Source of the DNA: Clostridia bacterium
Lineage (GTDB): Bacteria > Bacillota > Clostridia > Christensenellales > Aristaeellaceae
Assembly (NCBI GenBank): GCA_016297535.1
Contig: JAEDGL010000131.1
Span: forward strand, 1-6,486
Reading direction: 5' to 3'
Length of the DNA stretch: 6,486 bases
The translations under genes and the position numbers were made by a program. The notes under the pieces were generated by a model. The model was not told where the DNA came from and made no database searches. It was given only the letters and a program-made list of their open reading frames with translations. Of the stretch, positions 5,138-6,486 are shown piece after piece. How positions within the stretch are numbered: position 1 is the first letter of the stretch; each line of letters opens with the position of its first letter.

Positions 5138-6379
5138 ATGACCATTTCTCAAAAAGACCGCGTAAGGCTGCGCGAGGTCGCCCGGCTGTGCGCCGGGCTG
5201 GCCGCATCCCCCCGCAATCAGCGCCTGTATGGCGAATGGCAGGCGCAGGGCGAAAGCCGCAACCCCATCCGGCCGTTCATCCGCATTGAGCTGGGCACCT
5301 TCGAGCAGGATGTGCTGCCCCGCATGCTGCAGTGCGAAGGCAGCGAGGCCCGCGCCATCGAAGCGCGCCTGCTTGGCCCTGTGGCCAATTTTACGCTCTT
5401 TGAGGATGACACGCTGGTGCCGCCCTATTACGGCGTTACCGAGCATACCTCCTTTACGCCGTTTGGCCTGCCGGTGAAAAAGCAGGAGACGGACGGCGTC
5501 GGCCACCATTTCATTCCCTACCTTCACGAGCTGGAGGAGGATGATCACCTGCTGGGGCCGTCGGTTTACCGCGTGGACAAGGCTGCCTGCGATGCCGAAT
5601 TGCAGCTTGCCGGCGACCTGTTTGGCGATCTTCTGCCGGTCAGGCGCATCAGCAACGCCGCCTACTGCACACCCATGCAGGATGTGGTGCACATCATGAA
5701 CATGGATGATCTCTACATCGCCATGGTGGACGAGGAGGACCGCTTCCGCGCCATGCTCGACCGCCTGACGGATGATTACATCGCCTTTTTCAAGCTGCAG
5801 GAGGCCGAAAAGGTGCTGCACTCCGCCGCGGCGATGCAGCACCTGTGCCAGGGCACCTACTGCTTTACCGGCGAGCTTGCGGATGATGTGCCCGGCGCGG
5901 CGCTCAGCGACTGCTGGCTGTTTATGGATTCGCAGGAGACGGCGGCCGTATCGCCCGAAATGTTCCGGGAGCTGGTGTTTCCCTACTACAAAAAGGTAAT
6001 GGCGCATTTCGGGCTGATCAGCTACGGCTGCTGCGAGCCGGTGCACGCCATCTGGGATGACTGCCTTTCCACGGTGCCCCATCTGCGCAAGGTATCCATT
6101 TCGCCCTGGTGCGACGAGGCGCTGATGGGCCAGCGCCTGCGCGGTACGGGAATTACCTATCTGCGCAAGCCCCCGGCAACGCTTTTGGGTATGAATACGC
6201 CCACGCTGGATGAGGAGGCGGTGCTTGCCTGCTTCCGCAAAACGGCGCAGGCCGCCTGCGGCTGCAAGGTGGAGCTGATCCAGCGCGATGTGTACACCAT
6301 CGGGCCCGACCCCGCCAAGGTAAAGCGCTATGTGCAGCTTGCGCGGCAGGGCATGGACGAATGGAAGCCCGTTGTATAA
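5138..6379 (+). CDS. Uroporphyrinogen decarboxylase-like protein of unknown role, possible methyltransferase
   Basis: The 413-residue protein resembles a divergent UroD-fold family, longer than HemE or MtaA (about 330-360). Visible landmarks are LGPVANFTLFEDDTLVPPYYG near 79-99, MDSQETAAVSPEMFRELVFPYYKKV near 264-287, YGCCEPVHAIWD at 296-307, VSISPWCDE at 319-327 and ELIQRDVYT at 379-387. In place of the HxCG of MtaA there are adjacent cysteines (Cys298, Cys299), then Glu300 and His303, which could bind a metal. It is well separated from the MtaA-like protein in this window. The start ATG has AGGGAGG seven bases upstream. Its divergence from an AraC gene beside a corrinoid operon with no substrate-specific enzyme suggests a methyl-transfer role, perhaps with its own substrate. 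That is inference; decarboxylase or other activity is not excluded. Confidence 0.75.
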   Translation: MTISQKDRVRLREVARLCAGLAASPRNQRLYGEWQAQGESRNPIRPFIRIELGTFEQDVLPRMLQCEGSEARAIEARLLGPVANFTLFEDDTLVPPYYGVTEHTSFTPFGLPVKKQETDGVGHHFIPYLHELEEDDHLLGPSVYRVDKAACDAELQLAGDLFGDLLPVRRISNAAYCTPMQDVVHIMNMDDLYIAMVDEEDRFRAMLDRLTDDYIAFFKLQEAEKVLHSAAAMQHLCQGTYCFTGELADDVPGAALSDCWLFMDSQETAAVSPEMFRELVFPYYKKVMAHFGLISYGCCEPVHAIWDDCLSTVPHLRKVSISPWCDEALMGQRLRGTGITYLRKPPATLLGMNTPTLDEEAVLACFRKTAQAACGCKVELIQRDVYTIGPDPAKVKRYVQLARQGMDEWKPVV

Positions 6380-6398
6380 AAGCAGCATCGGGCAACCC

Positions 6399-6447
6399 AA
6401 AAAACGGTACGGACAGCAAACCGGATGGATTGGTGTCCGTACCGTTT
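6399..6447 (-). terminator. Long inverted-repeat terminator, stronger on the minus strand
   Basis: AAACGGTACGGACA (6402-6415) and TGTCCGTACCGTTT (6434-6447) form a perfect 14-bp stem around an 18-nt loop. On the minus strand the stem runs into six T residues (6404-6399); on the plus strand only TTT follows the GC part. An outer CAGCAT/ATGCTG pair (6383-6388 and 6449-6454) could lengthen the structure. It begins about 20 nt after the stop of the plus-strand gene and may end both that message and a convergent one from the right. Confidence 0.75.
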
Positions 6448-6486
6448 CATGCTGGTGATAAACCCTGTGGGAGGCGTCGGAGGGCC
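6448..6486. repeat. Right copy of the dispersed intergenic motif, cut by the window edge
   Basis: Positions 6448-6474 match 123-149 at 22 of 27 bases in the same orientation, and the sequence then diverges (CGTCGGAGGGCC) before the window ends. An 8-bp CGTACCGT also precedes both copies (104-111 and 6438-6445), though at different distances. Whether the element is mobile, an RNA gene or a regulatory palindrome cannot be told from this fragment. Confidence 0.45.

Noticed and set aside
5111..6400. Minus-strand open frame of 429 codons antisense to the UroD-like gene
   Set aside because: Its composition is typical of an antisense shadow, it shows no domain, and it covers the divergent promoter and the start of a gene with a strong ribosome-binding site.

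Overview
The window looks like a chromosomal stretch of a GC-rich, anaerobic, probably gut-associated Clostridia member (Oscillospiraceae- or Christensenellales-like). This rests on the gene content (corrinoid methyl transfer, cysteine-rich iron-sulfur proteins), strong GGAGG ribosome-binding sites and sigma-A type promoters. It is an inference, because the sequence carries no rRNA or other taxonomic marker.

Layout. A minus-strand operon fills 233-3964. In order of transcription it encodes a cobalamin-binding corrinoid protein (3964-3332), an MtaA/MtbA-like methyltransferase of the uroporphyrinogen decarboxylase (UroD) fold (3316-2327), a small cysteine-rich DUF2284 protein (2264-1731) and a RACo-like ATP-dependent reductive activator of corrinoid proteins (1714-233). 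A clear intrinsic terminator at 2288-2316 lies inside the gene string and splits it into a methyl-transfer half and an activator half. To the right, a minus-strand AraC-family regulator (5088-4243) is divergent, across only 49 bp, from a plus-strand gene (5138-6379) for a second, longer and quite different UroD-like protein. At the left edge another minus-strand gene begins at position 6 behind its own extended -10 promoter. At the right edge a long inverted repeat at 6402-6447 has its T-tract on the minus strand, suggesting a convergent neighbour outside the window.

How the genes work together. The corrinoid protein would carry a methyl group on cobalt and the MtaA-like protein would pass it on to an acceptor such as tetrahydrofolate or a thiol. 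The RACo-like protein would restore Co(I) after accidental oxidation, possibly with the DUF2284 protein in electron handling. The AraC protein is the obvious candidate for sensing the substrate. No classical substrate-specific methyltransferase (MttB, MtaB or MtbB type) is present. The methyl donor is therefore unknown; either that enzyme lies outside the window or the divergent second UroD-like protein fills the role.

Non-coding sequence. The 226-nt gap at 7-232 carries a block of short hairpins bounded by a 9-bp direct repeat. One end of the block matches 22 of 27 positions near the right edge (6448-6474), so a dispersed intergenic element is present, partly cut off by the window. The 3965-4242 gap holds the operon promoter and leader and is otherwise AT-rich without a recognisable gene.
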